Positions 11,134-24,300 of a stretch of 64,000 nucleotides of DNA are shown here, piece by piece. Position numbers and translations under genes: made by a program. This DNA is from Takifugu bimaculatus (lineage: Eukaryota; Chordata; Actinopteri; Tetraodontiformes; Tetraodontidae). Below the pieces are notes generated by a model. That model was not told where the DNA came from and made no database searches. It was given only the letters and a program-made list of their open reading frames with translations. Every line of letters begins with the position of its first letter. Within the stretch, counting starts at the first letter, position 1. The DNA lies in NCBI GenBank assembly GCA_004026145.2, contig CP034986.1, forward strand, positions 13,017,804-13,081,803. Direction: 5' to 3'.

Positions 11134-12480
11134 CAGCTCAAGCGCAACAACCACCACAATAACAACAACAAAACAACAACAACCCAAACCAATGCCGAGA
11201 ACAAAGAAAATAAGAAAGTCGTTGGCTTTATTCTCGCGCACAGCGGTTCTGCTGCGGTGCCATTTTGGCCCCTGGTCACCGTGGAGACGCACGGACAACA
11301 CATTCCGACACACACATCTCTATACCTCTATCTTTGTGAGGACCTTCATCGGTAAAATGCATTCCTTGTCCCTTCCCCTCCCAGATAAACTCCCGACTCC
11401 TAAACCCAAGTCCAACCTCAGCCTGAACCCTCCAACCAGGGAGGGTTTCCACAGGATCGACAACTTTCAGGACAGAAAAGTGTCGCCACTAGATGGAGAC
11501 ACAGTTTATTGTGTCCTTTAAGCGTGCTGCGTAATTATCATTTATTCATGAAACCGTTTCTTGTTTTTTATGTTACATTTAGCTTCTGGGATTGACCAAG
11601 CCCAGATTTCATACTTTAATTTGCATTTTCACTGTGTTTTGTACCTAATGTTTGGACCCAAGTGCTAATTATGAATTCAAGTGAAACACAACCCAAACTT
11701 CCAGTTATAACATTTATTAAGTCAAAAATAAAATCAACAAATTGATAAAACATTTCCGGCAGATGACCCAACCCCCCCCCCCCCCCCCGATAAAAGCAAT
11801 CAAAACAGCATCAGTTGATCACGTTAATAAAAACAGATTTGATGAGAATATCGGAACAAAAATTATTCATAAGATTTTAAAAAAAAAAGTGAAGATAAAG
11901 GCATGGTTGTGACGTCCCTAGTGGACCAGTCACACTGGTGATGATGTGCATCATGTGTCACGTTGGCATGGATACGTGCAAATACTGAGGCAGCATTAGA
12001 TCAGGATGCTCGCAGCAGGTCGCTCCACATATTTACATGATATGTAAGAAAAGTGGATGAATTTCTCTAATCTCACAGATTAGACTGACGATTGTGTTTG
12101 ATGTTCATTCTTCCACCTGAAGTGACATTCTCTTGTTCTATGCTGGAGAATCAATTAGCTTCACACGGACTCTACTTTGGTTAGCAGTGCGATTCTAAAA
12201 TGTTTTGCAGCTTAGAGGAACTGCCTTTGACCGACCCTGAACGCTACGTGACGCTATCTCGGATGCGTCCATCTGCCACACACAGGCAGGGGGCGCTGGT
12301 GAGCAACACTGGTGAGAGAAAGTGCGTCAAATTTGTGCGTGAACTCCACCTCAGCCGAGTCGGACAAGGAGGACGGTGAAATCACACGCTGGCAGCACGC
12401 GGCGGCTCCTGCGAGTCAGCGAGATTTAATTTCTGACTGTGAGGTGAAATCAGAGTAAAAGAAAAAACAGACTAAAGTTT
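11134..12480. other. ect2l upstream region and ccdc28a 3' flank
   Basis: Holds the probable ect2l promoter and 5' UTR (a GTT-rich run on the minus strand at 11150-11190), a poly-C run at 11772-11788, and minus-strand AATAAA matches at 11541-11546 and 11713-11718. A TGACGTC CRE-like core lies near 11911 and a CTCF-like sequence near 12285-12297. No coding exon seen. Confidence 0.5.
12425..12430 (-). terminator. candidate ccdc28a poly(A) signal (ATTAAA)
   Basis: TTTAAT on the plus strand, ATTAAA on the minus strand, 51 bases after the ccdc28a stop. Stronger AATAAA matches at 11713-11718 and 11541-11546 would give a longer 3' UTR. Confidence 0.35.
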
Positions 12481-13670
12481 TCACAAGTGAGAAACAGTTG
12501 AATTTAGCCCAAAAGGATACATTGAAGAACTCAGCTCCTCCAGCTGGGAAGAAACACAGCAAGATATCAGTATAAAACATAGAAACTGCCTCATGGCGCC
12601 ACCTAAAGGGCTGTGAGGGAATGACACTGATAATTTTATTGTTCTGACATTTTTGGTAATAATTTTTCACTTGTGCATTAAAGATGTTTTAATATCAGTA
12701 TTTCATTCACCTATAGATCTGGATTTAGAGTTATGGGATGATTAATCAGTGTCAATAAAACTTTAAGCTTCCAATAATCACAATATTTCAGAATTTTTAC
12801 CCCATAGTTTGAGTATTTACGCTGAAATAGAATGTTAAAAGAGGGCCTTTTTAATATATTTTGATTACAAGAATGGGTAAATACCCCTCATTAAACCTTA
12901 GAAGTGGAGCAGGCAGCTAAAGACTCAAACACAGCCGTTTAATCCTCACTGAAATCTGGTTGTTCGGCCTCACTCTTACATTCAGGAGAAGTTTGTCCAT
13001 GTTGGTGTCGCACGCCATTTTCCTCTGGTCTTCGGGCATCTCGTCCACCTCACCATACAGGTCAAAGTGCAAACGGGCCAGCTTCTCCTGCATCTCTCTC
13101 ACATGCTCCATCTGGTCAATGGAGCAGGCGTTTCCTGAGGGGACCAGGTGAAAGAGAAACCCCTTAATCTGCCTTCTCAAATGCTGCCCAGACACCTGTG
13201 GAGCATCTGAATTACCAAACGCCTGCAGTTTCCCTGAGTGGAAGTCATTCAGGAGGCTAAGAAGACCCTTCTCCATCTCCTGCACGTCCGACACGTCAGT
13301 CAAAAAGGAGTGTTGGATGGTTGTAGCAGGCTGGACCGGGTTCTGGGTCGATTTAGGACCCATAGCCTGGTGAGACCTGGATTTGTCACGAACGCCCCTG
13401 CAAATATGAGAGATGGGAGGAAAAGTACATGCCATCAGATATGAAAAGCACAATACTTTTGCATGGACTGGACATACTTTATGAGCAGTAAAATTAGGAG
13501 TTTTACCTCCTACTCTTGCTCTTCTGGCTGGACTGAGCCCCCGTATTGTGGCTGTAGCCGACATGACGTCTCCCGGAGGAAGCGCTTGGTTTCTGCGCGG
13601 AGCCCACAGCCGGGGCAGCCGCGTTCGTGGAGGTCCTGGGAATCTTTCTCTTCAGTTTCCGTTCCTCCAT
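12481..13670 (-). CDS. ccdc28a: ccdc28a (coiled-coil domain-containing protein 28A)
   Basis: Small coiled-coil protein of poorly known function. Four coding exons: 13507-13670, 13216-13397, 12980-13134, 12481-12543; total 564 bases, 187 residues, with agreeing phases. It starts MEERKLKRK, like the mammalian MEERKVKRR start, and keeps the family core: IQHSFLTDVSDVQEMEKGLL, LLNDFHSGKLQAFGN, IDQMEHVREMQEKLARLHFD, LYGEVDEMPEDQRK. The last exon encodes LEELSSSMYP and ends in SHL, diverging from the mammalian tail after LEEL. The intron at 13135-13215 is 81 bases with no in-frame stop, so keeping it would insert 27 residues. The gene lies 1.3 kb upstream of ect2l on the same strand, as in human 6q24.1. 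Confidence 0.93.
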
Positions 13671-13800
13671 ATTTTCATGTCAGGGTGCTGCCTGGCTGGC
13701 TTTGGACACGACAAGATGACACGGCGATTCTGGGCTGCCGCCCGCACAGCAGCACCGGCCGGGCTGACCTAGCGAGAGCTAGCCTGCGAGCTAGCCGAAC
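13540..13800 (-). promoter_or_regulatory. ccdc28a promoter / CpG-rich start region
   Basis: GC- and CpG-rich around the ccdc28a start codon (ATG at 13670), unlike the AT-rich flanks. GCTAGC-type palindromes cluster at 13775-13800. No TATA box is evident. A divergent gene could share it, but no first exon was recognised to the right. Confidence 0.4.
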
Positions 13801-14263
13801 TGCTAACCATCGTAATCGACTAACTTTTAAGTTAGAGATCCCACTGACAGTAGCCGATAGTCAGATACATTCACAGCGGTCACCGTGATCACCTGTCGAT
13901 GCGCATTGCGCTAGATGTCAGCCTGTTTAATCAAATAAAAAATTAAACCGTCCAAATCCCTCATTGGGTCCGGAGTTAACTCCAAAACTTCCTGTTTTGG
14001 TGGAGGGGGCCCAAACAAGGCCGGATTCCAAATCGTTCCGCATTCGAGTTCCACCAACTAAAAACATGTGACAACAGTTCACAAAATGACGACATTAAAA
14101 CGTTGAGGCAGTTTTGCTTAAAAAGAATACTTCTTTCCTGCCTGCAGTCAACAATATTTTGTTCAATACGCGCTTATCGTGTCAACATAGATGACTAAAA
14201 AGGTTTCTTACACACGAATTGGAATGCAGCTCTCTCGTCATTCCAAAAAGTGATGCTTCAAGA

Positions 14264-14308
14264 ATCCATCCATCCATCCATCCATCCATCCATCCATCCA
14301 TCCATCCG
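14264..14308. repeat. (ATCC)11 microsatellite
   Basis: Uninterrupted tetranucleotide. The complementary GGAT type recurs at 17261 and 49323. Confidence 0.95.
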
Positions 14309-15309
14309 ACTCATTAGGCCGTATGAACTATAAATACTTTCAAAACAATAATTCGAAAGAGGTTGCAAAAATGTGTATCTTTAATAAAGTCCAATTTTTT
14401 GGGTGAAAATTAGCATATTCGGCTTATAAATGATTGAAATCGTCTCTAAAATTTTAAAACCAAGAAATACAAGTTCGCCTTCAAGTCCCATTTCGCCTTC
14501 CTTTGCCAAATGTACACCTTTCTGACAAACACTTAATTTTTGTAATATTTGTAAGTAGCAACCTGTGGTCAGAATTCTTTTCTTTTGAAACAACTCTCTC
14601 CGGAAGAAAATGTTAGCTGTCTTTTATTTTCCCTTTGAACGAGACAGCTTCATACTTAAGGATTTGCTCGAAGTTATTTTTGTCACCATTTAAGAACACG
14701 GGTGCAGTTTCCCATAATCACCAACAGGGGGAGATCGCTGAACACGTATCGCGATTTTGCGTCTCACTCAACTTAATTAACTTGGTATTAATAGGTGATA
14801 AACATGCTGAAAAGAAGCACTTTAATTAACCGCGTAGCTTCCATAAACAAACACCACATTCAGGATTCAGCAACAACCAAACATTAATGATTGCACACAA
14901 AACCGCTTGCCCTGAAAGGAATTGAGTGTCGGGGTGTTCTGATGCCTCTCGAGCTCCAGACTTGAATAGCTGCACAAACAGACGAATTTATTTACTTCTA
15001 TGGATCAATTCCCTCGACTACTTTTCCTTACCAGTAATTACAGGTAGATAAATGGGTTTAGAAAAGTGTGGAGCCAAGAGTTCTGACTTTCCTACATAGG
15101 AAGGACAGATTCCTGCATCCTTCTTTTATTTCATTTCTATTTCTTTTGTTTTGGAAACTCTGATTTTTGATTTGCTTGCTCAGTCAAAGATTTCACATAA
15201 AATGAGGCATTTTCCTTTCAGGGCTGGTGGTTGGAAAAATTCCAGTTGCAGAGAACAGAAAATTATCTCCAGGTCTTTAATGGTGAACCAGGTTAAAATG
15301 TTGCAGATG

Positions 15310-15310
<1 letters not shown>

Positions 15311-15391
<81 letters not shown>
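15311..15391. repeat. (AC)40 microsatellite
   Basis: Eighty pure AC bases, followed by a T run. Confidence 0.97.
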
Positions 15392-15392
<1 letters not shown>

Positions 15393-17260
15393 TTTTTTCC
15401 TCCGTCTACATGAATTCTGCACGGGCTTGTGAGCAGCAGCGGCATTCTATTGTGATCATGAACCAAAGAACACAAACGCACCATCTCATCTGCAAAGATT
15501 TAACAGTTTTCTTGTTATTTTAGACCGAAATTACGTCTTTTTTTTTTTTTCAGGTCCCTGTATGCAGGTCTGACCTCTAATCACTCCAGAAATCTTCACA
15601 TCCCGAGAGAATAAAAGCACGAAGGACACTCTATTGTTTCTATTGATGTGCCAGTTCCGTCCTCATTCTGCAGCACAAACTCGCAGTGTGACAGGACTCC
15701 TGTGGACGGGGAGGAGGGGATCAGTGGGTGTGTGGGCCACGCTTTTGGGAATCAGGGTTAAGCAGAAGCTTTCCATGCAGCTGCGACCCAGAATAAGACC
15801 AATTTTGTTTGTTTATTCCACGAGTTTTTCCTAAAAATTGATGATTCTGGCGATTTACGTCCATTTACAGTGGAAATAATCTCAAAATTCCAAAGGTGAC
15901 CAATCAAAGTCCAGTTGAACTTATGGCTCACAGACAATTCAACCATTTATTCTCCTTTTATTACATGTTACATGTAGCTGATGGAGCTTTCGAAGGAGCG
16001 TCGTTCAAACCATGCCGGACTGGGATGTGTGTTAATGGCGAACATCTTCCCAGTAAATTGGACTCGACAGCAGTTAAACAGCAGATATCATCTGCAGCCA
16101 CTTGGACGTGAAGCAAAAGCAACTCAAAAGAGAGGAAATGACATGGAAAAAGTAAAAATCAAAGTATCCATAGAGTTAATTCTTTTGTCCAGAAAAAGTC
16201 TTTATCATCCAACTATTATGAGACTCTTCAGTACTGTCTTTAACTTCTGTCTCATTTAATCCCCCCATCTCCATCTTTCTCCACTCGCCTCTTGCTGTCT
16301 TCCTCTCATCACTCTGTAGAGGGTCCAAGTGACATTTGGCTGTCCCCTGCCTCCAGGGGGTCCAGGAGATGCAGTCGTTTTTGGCAGGCAGGCACAGAGA
16401 TGCCTCGGGGTCCTGATGGGGACTCCTGGACCGGGAAGAGAAAGTGAGTACACATGACAAAACGCACACCCAGTCAGAGACACACAGACGCGTGTCGGGG
16501 TGCAAGTGCACGAGCAAACAAGCGCACGGGACCAGGCCGAGCGAGCACGGACACACACTTATTCGAGTGTATGCAGAGCGATCAAACAGGCGAAACGGAG
16601 GCGCGGAAGGTAAACGTGAGCTGAGGTTTCGCTTTTCCACACAGACACACCGGGCAGCAGGGAGTTCCCAAAGAGCGTGGAATCCTCACTGGAGCTTGTT
16701 AACATTTAACTGCCCCCCTCCTCTATAAAATAAAGGACAGTTTCTTTCTCATACCCCTGACTGATGAGGGGTGAGGACACTTTATTACACCTTGGATTGT
16801 TTTCTGGTTCCTTCCTAAACGGAGGCCTACACACATGCACTCCAGGCCTCAGGGACCCACGTCGTCTACCGGACGGACCCCATCTAGGGCATCTTATCCA
16901 CCCCAACAGCCAAAGTCCATCTTCTGTTATTGGCTCTGAAGGTCTCTTGGTCTGTTGTTCCTCAAAGACTGTTCAAGTTTAAATATAAATAAGTAGAAAA
17001 ATGGAAGAAAACACTCCACTCGCTGACTCGCCTGTGCTTTTATCCCCTCCGCATTTCTCTTTCTCTTCAGAGGAATAATGCAGTGGTCATTGGGGGGAGC
17101 GGCTGTGCAGAGGGAGGTGGGGATGTGGGCATAATTGTGGGGTGCTGAGGCTCGTCGGCGCGGCGCTGCCCGCTGTTCTGGCCCGGGCCGTAATTACCTG
17201 GTAGCTGCAGCTTTTCAGAACTGTTGTTGTGACACATAGAGGGGAGGGAGGGAGGATGGG

Positions 17261-17331
17261 TGGATGGATGGATGGATGGATGGATGGATGGATGGATGGA
17301 TGGATGGATGGATGGATGGATGGATGGATGG
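17261..17331. repeat. (GGAT)n microsatellite, about 18 units
   Basis: Perfect TGGA/GGAT tetranucleotide, preceded by a GGGA-rich lead-in. Confidence 0.97.
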
Positions 17332-19782
17332 CGATCCCCCATCCAGCTACAAACTTCACCACCAAAGAAGAGCGCCCAGACTTTCTCTCCCTTTCTCTCT
17401 CCAGTTTTACTAATTCTTTTATCCGTCTCTTTCAGTCCATTATCAGAGCATCTCTTTCATATGTGCACCTTGAGTGTTGATAGGTGATGATGATTCTTTG
17501 TGTGTGCGGGCGGGAGCAGCCTCCCCACTGAGGCAGAACAAAGTGGCGTAATAACTCAGACACTGAGCTGACCCTCTCTGCCGCTCTCAAGTACACTTAA
17601 TGGAGGCGTGTGCGTACGTTAGCACAGCCGTGTGTCTTTGTGTGGCTCGCTCTCCGCCGCATTTGACTGTGCATGTTGCATACGGTCGAGTGTGTGTGTG
17701 TGTGTGTGTGTGTGGTGTGGGTGTGTGTGCTGAAATAGCTGATCCCCACCAGGGGTGAATTGTTATGGATGCTGCTCTGCCGAAATTACTGTTATTTGTT
17801 TCCTTTAAAACAAGCTAATTGCAGCGTAGTGAATTTGCTCTGCGTGTGTGTGTGTGTTTGTGCGTGTTTTGCTTCCTTGTTTATTGTTTGTGTTCAATTG
17901 CAGACCCCTCCAATTTCTTTAGCAACGACACGGTTCCATGTTTTGTCACATCTCATTCTGCTGCAGCTGTTGGCCACTAATTTGACTTTTAAGCATTTTT
18001 TTTTTAATCCGTGAAAAAGGAAAGAAAATTATCTGCAATAAATCTCTCCCAGTGAAAAGAATTCATTAACTTTTAATTTTCTGTTGTTTTAAGTGCTACA
18101 ATTATTTGCTACTCAGTGATGTTTATGTCCCTTTTCTGCTGTTTTCCCTGAGAATTAGCTCAATAAAAGCTACAGCAGCTATACAGACACTGGGAACACC
18201 AGGAGGTTAGCAAGCTTTAACTTTTACCACAAGCTTTAACTTTTACCACACTTGGTTTAAAACTGTCTGAAAGTTCAACCTAGAGTGCTGACAATTTTTG
18301 ACAAGACTCCTTCGACGTGTATTTACACAAAGACAAACCCAAGCACGTTAGCTTGATTAGCCAGTTTTCCTGTCCAGGTGTGGGCTAGACCCCATCACCT
18401 TCAGCCCATCACTCATCACTTCCTGTGAAGGCAGCATGAGACTTGATGAGGAAACTGATGAGAAGATATCTTGAAAGCCCCCAGTCGGAACCAGCAGGCG
18501 CTTGTGGGGATGATCGCGGAGCTTAAAGTTCAGGGATCAATCCTCCCGCCGGGCAGCCAGGTGATGACATGAATAAACATGGACAACATGTTTCCTCTTC
18601 CTCCCATGAGTGAAATGAGGCAGCTGATTGGTGGTTGGTGGACCAGGGAGATACTTGACATCAGCTTTGGAGTATCACTTCAGCACTCTGGGAACCGTGA
18701 TCCTCGCTAGTGCTGAGGGGCCGCTGGCCCATAGTGGGCGATGGTGCACCATCCTCCATAAGCCTCAAAAGAAGGAAAATACAGTTTATTTTGCTGGTCT
18801 CAGTCTTAATATTATCAACCAGCAGGGGGGGTGGGGGGGTGGTGGTGGTGTGTGTGTCCCTCACACTGAGACCAATGTCCTGTTGTTTCTTTTAGGACAG
18901 TTCACGGACTGAGTTCAGGGCGACATGAGTAAAGTCACCTGAGATGGTGACAAAAGCCTCTCGGTGTCTGTGTTTGATCGGCCTCCCTTCAGGGACCAAA
19001 GCTCCTTTCAACAGCAGCAGCAAGAAGCACCAGGTACCACAAGATGAGAGTCTTGGGAGACCAAGAGAAGCAGAAGATGTCAAAAGGGGTTTCTCCACTC
19101 ACTCCTGCCACTAAAAAATTAATAAAAACGAAACCTGTGTTTTTACAGTGTTGGATTCAATAATGGATGGTATTCCCACCCACCCATTACTTACTATTAT
19201 CATCCATTATCTATTATGCTCAGAAGGATTCAGTATAAGTGTCTCATGGATAAGAAAATGCGGACTTTGGAACTTTGCGAAAGTAGATACGATCGATCAT
19301 GGCCACATCAAAGACAGATTATCCTTCATCTGCCACTGTGTCATTGAAAACATCCCCTGAAGAGGCTCCTAATTCCACCATGATGGCGAACCCCATGCTG
19401 CATTCGGAGAAGCTCAGGACCAAACTCTCTCTCATCTTCTAACGCCCAACTATCTAACTTTTAGTATTATTTTTACCCCTTAAGATTTTTTTCAGGAGCC
19501 ACCACCACTGTTCCTTGTGCCAGGTATTGTGGAGGAAAGTGTGGTCAGGGGTTAAGGCAAAGCTTTTAGCTGTGATGGTCCAGGCCGAGGCGCTGGGGGA
19601 GCCATCATATCCTCGTAACTATAACGTGTGCGAGTGTGTGTGTTTCGGAAAAAAAGTAGACTAAAAGAGAAGAAACTTGGGCTCGGGCTGGGTGTCAAGT
19701 GTGTTAAGTGGGACATCTCGGAGAGGCGGGCCCGGCTCTCACAGGATCAACTGTCTGCCAGGCAGGTGAGACAGTCAGGCTT

Positions 19783-19785
<3 letters not shown>
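17332..19785. other. gene-free sequence with short tandem duplication
   Basis: Contains (GT)n near 17692-17714, a pair of adjacent 19-base copies (AAGCTTTAACTTTTACCAC) at 18212-18230 and 18231-18249, and a G-rich/GT stretch at 18823-18860. No exon recognised. Confidence 0.5.
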
Positions 19786-19841
<56 letters not shown>

Positions 19842-19842
19842 G
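19786..19842. repeat. (TC)22(AC)6 compound microsatellite
   Basis: Pure TC run passing directly into AC. Confidence 0.95.
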
Positions 19843-20020
19843 ACAGACACACACCTCTGCCAGTTCCTTCACGTTGCCTCGTGCCAGGTACGTCTACGTC
19901 CCGTCTTTGTGCACGAATGAAAGCGGCGCACATCTAACGAGTAAGAAAACACACACACAAGTGAGGCATTCTCACGGGGGGGAAGAGGAGGGACAGGAGA
20001 GGAGGAGAGGGAGAGGAGGA

Positions 20021-20250
20021 GGTGGCCTCGCCTTGCCTCTCATCCTACAATCCATCATTTCCTCCTCCTTTCTTTTGGTTCCATTCACTCCTCAGTTCTT
20101 TTTTTCTGTTTTGTGCCGTTCCATGTGCTGTCTGTCCCTGCCTCTGCTCCTCTCCCTTCCTCTCTTTCTTTGCGCTCCATCCTCTCTCCCCCATCGCATC
20201 TCTACTCCTTTCTTTCCTATCCATCCCCTCTTTTCTCCTCGCCTCACAGT
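20021..20250. repeat. long polypyrimidine tract
   Basis: About 220 bases dominated by C and T, ending CCTCACAG. It could form triplex DNA or imitate a splice acceptor. The frames after the AG are short and stop within about 25 codons. Confidence 0.6.
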
Positions 20251-21294
20251 TTCCAAGTGCTTGGACCGGAGGGGGCTTTGCAGCTCCGGTCACTGCTCAG
20301 GGAGTTCAGCGAGCTAAAGTAGGCTCGGCGTAGAGGAACATCACACGGACACGCCGGCGAGCACTTGAACAAACGAACGGACAGACGGACCCTTTCTCTT
20401 GCTCCAATTTCAATTGTGTCTTGTCTGCTACCTGCATATGTGTCTACCTCCTCCAGATCCCCCAGCTTATCTGTGCACGCAGCCTAGAAAGCATTACGAG
20501 AACTGGTCAGACATCATACGTATCCAAACAGCGAGCGCTCAGAGATAAGCCTCGCCGCTCCTATCTCAATCAGTTACTCAACTCGGCAGGCCAACCACAG
20601 TTCAGCCCAACAGAATGGCACTGAAGTTCAAACCAGCCAAAAAGCTATCATGGCCCTCGCATCCGGTCGCTACAAAACTTAGCTCGGCCTTGAGGAGACA
20701 AGGTGGACAAGTTCCTTAAAAGAACTGGCCTTGCATGGATAAGCTACTGTACATTAGATTCCTAGAAGCTGAGCTGCCTCCTGACCCAGAAGTGGGAGAA
20801 CACCACCAAACACAGTTGAAAGAGGTCTGGTTACCTTACTTTTCAATATGGCAGCTAGTACTTGCTGGTTAGCATTTGTCATGCAGTTATATGAAGACAA
20901 ATCCCAGCACACTACATCAAGGCTAATCAAGCCAAAGTTACTCAAAATACACCGCAAGATTGTTTATAAATGATAGTTTTTGTCTCATTTTAAAAAAAGT
21001 TGTTGCCCTTTTCTCTTATTCATAATCGGAACCTTCTTCCATCTTATTTATTTCATCATCTCTGCGGGTAAATGCTGACCTTTCACACCAGGTCCTCGTT
21101 CTTCAGGACTTCAAGGGGCGAGACTGATTGATGTCTAATCTTTGATATCCTCTGAAGGTGTGTGTGTGTGTGTGTGTGGATGGGTGTTTAGGACCTCCTA
21201 TAGTTAAGGAACTAAAGGTCCTCAGGGTATTAGAGCAGGAGATCAGGGTGTCAACTCTCTGTTGCTCTTTCGTCCTTTCTTCCTCTCTCTCCCT

Positions 21295-21295
21295 G

Positions 21296-21380
<85 letters not shown>
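21295..21380. repeat. (TC)n(AC)n compound microsatellite
   Basis: CT dinucleotides switch to CA at 21315 and run to 21380. Confidence 0.95.
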
Positions 21381-21382
<2 letters not shown>

Positions 21383-24300
21383 GGTGTCTCGGCGACCTCT
21401 CAGGGAGTTCAGTGGCTGGGCGTGGTGAGAGTGTTCGTTTGAACCTGCAGTTCTTAAAGACTGCACATGCAGGCTAATGCGCAAAGAAGGAAACGGTTGA
21501 ACCTTTTTGGGGCTCGATTTAGTTTAGTTAGTTCAACCACCCACTGATGTTCACCTGTTAATCGTTAGTTTATTGTTAACACATGACATCATTGATCATG
21601 TCTGATATTTCATGTAATAAAGTCCAGCACAAATTCAATTCAAGAGTTTCTGCTTCATTTGGATTGATTTCTCTTCATGGTAAAGGTTGAAATGAAAGAA
21701 AAACCTGGTCACAGTTATCTCGACACATAAAAAACTTGCTCAAAAGGCCAGATTGTCCTTAAGATGTTATGATTTCATTTTACGTTTTGTTGTATATGGA
21801 ATTTTCTCTGGGAAAACTGACATCTGGTCTCGGAAAACGATGTCGCAAAATGTTAAAAATCCACTCAGGTCCACAAACCCCTTTTCTGTCACAAGTTCTT
21901 TGATTTGGTTTCACACTATCTGTTAAAGGACAGGCAGCGTCGGTGAAAGAAAAAAACAAAAACATGACCGAGGCGTGGAAAAGTGACAGCGTAAGAGGAG
22001 GAGGATGGACAGATGAAGGAAAAAAACACAGTCTTTATGCGTTTGGGTCTTGTAAGGTCAGACAGTGACTGTGGGAGGGAGCAAAAGGTTAAACCAAAGG
22101 TTGCCATTATTTATTTAATCACTGATCCATTAGACGCCTGGCGAACGTGCTGGAACACACACTTTTCTCACTCTTTTTGCATATTATCTTTATTTTTGTC
22201 TTGTGTTTCTCTTCCTTCACAAACACAAGCTACGCTAACTCTGAAATAGGTGCTCTCATTGGGGTGAAAAAGTGATTTTCAGTGTCGTACAAAATAAGTA
22301 CGATAAGGTTCAACATCATCGGACAACTGTGGCAAATTAACCTACCTGCAACCGCATCCCATCTATCTATCCTATTTCAAAGGTGTGTTTTAGGCTGATT
22401 CGCGGTTGGAATTCGTGATGTCTGACACAATGTGGATCTGGAACGTTTGGAGAAGTGCAGGAGGACTAAAGACGATGAGAGAGTGGTGCATGAAAAAGAA
22501 GGCTCATCAAATACAGTATAGAAGACTTTACAATTACCTGTGTAATTAACAGCCGCCCTTCCTATTATTTGACGGGTTTACCAATACAGACATGGCAATG
22601 CCGTGAGGTGGGGGTGGGGGGAAGTAGATGGCAGAATGGCGGGAGGATGAAAGTGACATGTTGGCTAATGCCCCGAGGCCAGATTTAAAAGAGGGAGGAT
22701 ATGCCGAGGTTAGAAATAAGGGGCCAACATAAAGGGAGGTGCCTCGCGTACACTGTCAACCTCCCGCCTCATTACCTTGGTGTCCTCCTGGTAGTCACCA
22801 CGCTCCGGGCCCCGGTAGCCCTGCGCGAGTTGTGACCTTGCTGGTCAGTGAGCGGCCATACGGGTGAGGCAGAGCGGGAGAAAAGATGTTGAGCCCTCTA
22901 ATCCTTGATTAGGCTCAGTGTCTCCTCGGTGTCTCCCTCTCGATCCATCTGCGCTACACATGCACTCCTTCACCCCCGCCTCTTGGCCCGAGCCCAAGCC
23001 GGTGCCCTGACCACCTTACCCAGGGCAAGGGCTGCATATGCTGGGAAGGTGGGTATGGCAGAGAGGGGGAGACGGCTGGGGCGGGCAACAGATGGCTGAG
23101 CCCTAAGGCCTCCGCTGGTGTGGCCGGTGGTAAGGGTGCGTGCATGTGGTGGGGATGGCAGGAAGGTGCGTGTGTGTGTGCGTGTGTGTGAGAGGTGGCA
23201 AGAGTGTCCGTCCTTCTGCGTTGGAGCGTGTGCAGGTTTTCTGCTTGGAAGGATGGATGGAGGAGCACCAGTGCAGAAGAAGTTCTTCTGCTCACACAAG
23301 GGAGGGATGGAGGAGGAGAGAGAGAGGAACGATGGAGCAAACTCTTGTGTCCAGACCTGCAAACCAGCAAGTGCAGAAACACAATCCTGAGATCATGATG
23401 AAGAGCCAACACCTTCTTGGAATTTTCTTCCTTCTGGGATCCTTTCATGGTATTTCAGTATTCCTTCATTTATGTTGGTGTGTGTGTTGTGGGCGCTTGG
23501 CCTCTTGCACACTGTCTGTTTTCCGCCCTTTAGACCGTCCAGTTCGCCCTTCGTCACATGACTGAAGGAGACATCAGATATGAGTTTTGTCCTTCACTGC
23601 GCCCCCAATCCCCCCATCCTGTGTCATCACAGATGGGGGGGGAGCATTCCGGAGTCGCTCGCAGGTATGACACGGCTGCCATGCTCTGAATCCCACACAC
23701 ACCTCGCAGATTTGGGCCACTTGCCACGCTCTAGATAATTGGCTGTCGAGGTTACGGGTTGTTAGCCAGCCGCATTGACGAACCCGACACCCGCGCGGAG
23801 GACCCGGTCTCTCTGTTCGAGTGCTGAGCTGCTCTCTGAGTCTCTGTCATGTTGCTGCCGCTCGGATAGATGGGTTGGCCCTCCGCTCCTGGTGTTTCTA
23901 TTAAAACCACATCAGCATCCATCAATAATTTGCATCTTCCGGACGCCCATTCATAACCCTTCAGCCAACACCTATTTAGCAGAGCGAGGGCCCCGACTTG
24001 TCAGGGGCAGGACGCCCTAGCACACGCACACCCCACAGACTCCCAGAAGGTCATCCCCTAGGAGAATGTCTGTTTGAAGTAAGGACCTCTGTTGAGAGCT
24101 GCTGGAGGCCTGATTCTCTGTCATGTGTTTATCTGCATGTGGATTTTAACATGCCTGTGCACATCTACGTGTGTGAGGGAGTGTGTATGTCTGTTTCCTA
24201 AGAAATACTTGACGACAATCCTGAAATAGTCCAAATTAGTCACGCTGAACATCTGTTTGAATGGTCATTGAAGACCTATAAGATTTTGAGGATATATTTC

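Larger units (their letters stand above)
13801..17250. other. gene-free, mostly AT-rich sequence
   Basis: No exon recognised. Holds (ATCC)11 at 14264-14308, (AC)40 at 15311-15391 and otherwise unique sequence. Confidence 0.5.

Noticed and set aside
13463..13888. 141-codon plus-strand frame over the ccdc28a start
   Set aside because: Antisense to ccdc28a exon 1 and its GC-rich promoter; no family recognised.
15151..15484. Poly-(HT) and poly-(CV) frames here and at many other CA/GT runs
   Set aside because: Direct translation of dinucleotide repeats.
14264..17331. Regularly spaced repeats as a possible CRISPR array
   Set aside because: Units are 4 bp with no unique spacers; these are microsatellites in a vertebrate genome.
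19628..20317. 229-codon plus-strand frame
   Set aside because: Mostly (TC)n, (AC)n and a polypyrimidine tract. The non-repeat ends (CVKWDISERRARLSQ before a GTGAGA, and QLRSLLREFSELK after a CAG) look slightly protein-like but match no family I know.
22954..23565. Overlapping 130-164-codon frames on both strands
   Set aside because: Low-complexity GT/GA-rich DNA, mutually overlapping, no conserved motif.
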